Of a DNA stretch of 6,208 bases, positions 6,005-6,208 are shown in pieces. The stretch is from Bacteroidota bacterium (GTDB lineage: Bacteria; Bacteroidota; Bacteroidia; Bacteroidales; Paludibacteraceae). The stretch lies in assembly GCA_021804525.1 (NCBI GenBank), contig JAJZHJ010000092.1:1-6208 (forward strand), given 5' to 3'. A program made the translations under genes and the position numbers. A model generated the notes under the pieces. The model searched no databases and was not told the DNA's origin. It was given only the letters and a program-made list of their open reading frames with translations. The first letter of the stretch is position 1, and each line of letters opens with the position of its first letter.

Positions 6005-6028
6005 AAATGACCACTTCTATTGTCATTT
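6005..6028. repeat. Inverted repeat between the AraC gene and arr
   Basis: AAATGAC (6005-6011) and GTCATTT (6022-6028) form a perfect 7-bp stem with a 10-nt loop; it is flanked on the + strand by TTCTTTTTTT. Read from the minus strand, where both neighbouring genes lie, the A-run precedes the stem and no T-run follows, so it is a poor terminator for the AraC gene. A second overlapping pairing TAGAA (6002-6006) / TTCTA (6015-6019) is also possible. Confidence 0.3.
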
Positions 6029-6086
6029 TTCTTTTTTTACAATAACCGCTAAATGCACTTCAGCCGCCAATGAACATAGACGTGTG

Positions 6087-6208
6087 TTACCGGTTAGTAT
6101 TTTTCTTTTTTTCAATCAGTTCGCTTGGAGTTAACCCAAATAGTTTTTTGAAAGCAAATGAGAAATGTGATAAAGCTTCAAATCCCAAATCAAGATAAAT
6201 TTCGGCTG
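6087..6208 (-). CDS. AraC-family transcriptional regulator, C-terminal end only
   Basis: The minus-strand frame entering at the window edge reads AEIYLDLGFEALSHFSFAFK, then KLFGLTPSELIEKKKNTNR and a TAA at 6087-6089. This is the second helix-turn-helix of an AraC/XylS DNA-binding domain: the pattern IA-x-x-x-G(F)-x-x-x-SHFS-x-x-FKK-x-FG-x-(T/S)P-x-E is the family signature, and it sits as usual at the extreme C-terminus. About 39 residues are visible and intact; the ligand or dimerisation domain is outside the window. It is oriented toward the truncated arr 125 bp downstream, and may or may not regulate it. What signal it senses cannot be inferred. Confidence 0.85.
   Translation of the reverse strand, partial: AEIYLDLGFEALSHFSFAFKKLFGLTPSELIEKKKNTNR

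Overview
The window most likely comes from a member of the Bacteroidota (Bacteroidales-like). The basis is moderately low GC, absence of Shine-Dalgarno sites before the clear start codons, a TTTG-N19-TATCTTTG promoter of the Bacteroidota sigma type, and CydA/CydB sequences of the Bacteroidota kind (for example a VQGGQT motif in CydB where proteobacterial proteins have GFDMG). I cannot name a genus from sequence alone.

Layout. 1-1581 (+) is the C-terminal part of a DsbD-type transmembrane thiol:disulfide reductase whose start lies upstream of the window. 1582-1876 is an intergenic region with a candidate promoter overlapped by an operator-like inverted repeat. 1877-4637 (+) is cydA-cydB, the two large subunits of a cytochrome bd quinol oxidase; all three expected heme ligands and the quinol-loop residues are visible. 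About 4757-5489 (+) is a decayed, 5'-truncated IS91-family (Y2/HUH) transposase, readable only by moving through several frames. 5490-5808 is non-coding and rich in hairpins, and may hold the 3' (ori-type) end of that element. 5746-5961 (-) begins as a rifampin ADP-ribosyltransferase (arr) but loses its homology after about 51 codons, exactly where the hairpin-rich DNA begins. 6087-6208 (-) is the C-terminal end of an AraC-family regulator that continues past the window.

How it works together. cydAB make a high-affinity respiratory terminal oxidase, and the DsbD-like protein moves reducing equivalents across the same membrane. Their adjacency fits envelope redox and respiratory functions, but the 295-bp gap and the separate promoter suggest independent transcription of cydAB. 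The right third of the window is a scar: an insertion-sequence remnant joins the intact respiratory locus to a truncated arr gene and an AraC regulator of another origin or locus. I see no clearly new biological system. The most useful observations are the IS91/arr junction with its tandem hairpins, the cydA promoter/operator arrangement, and a His in CydA where E. coli has Arg391.
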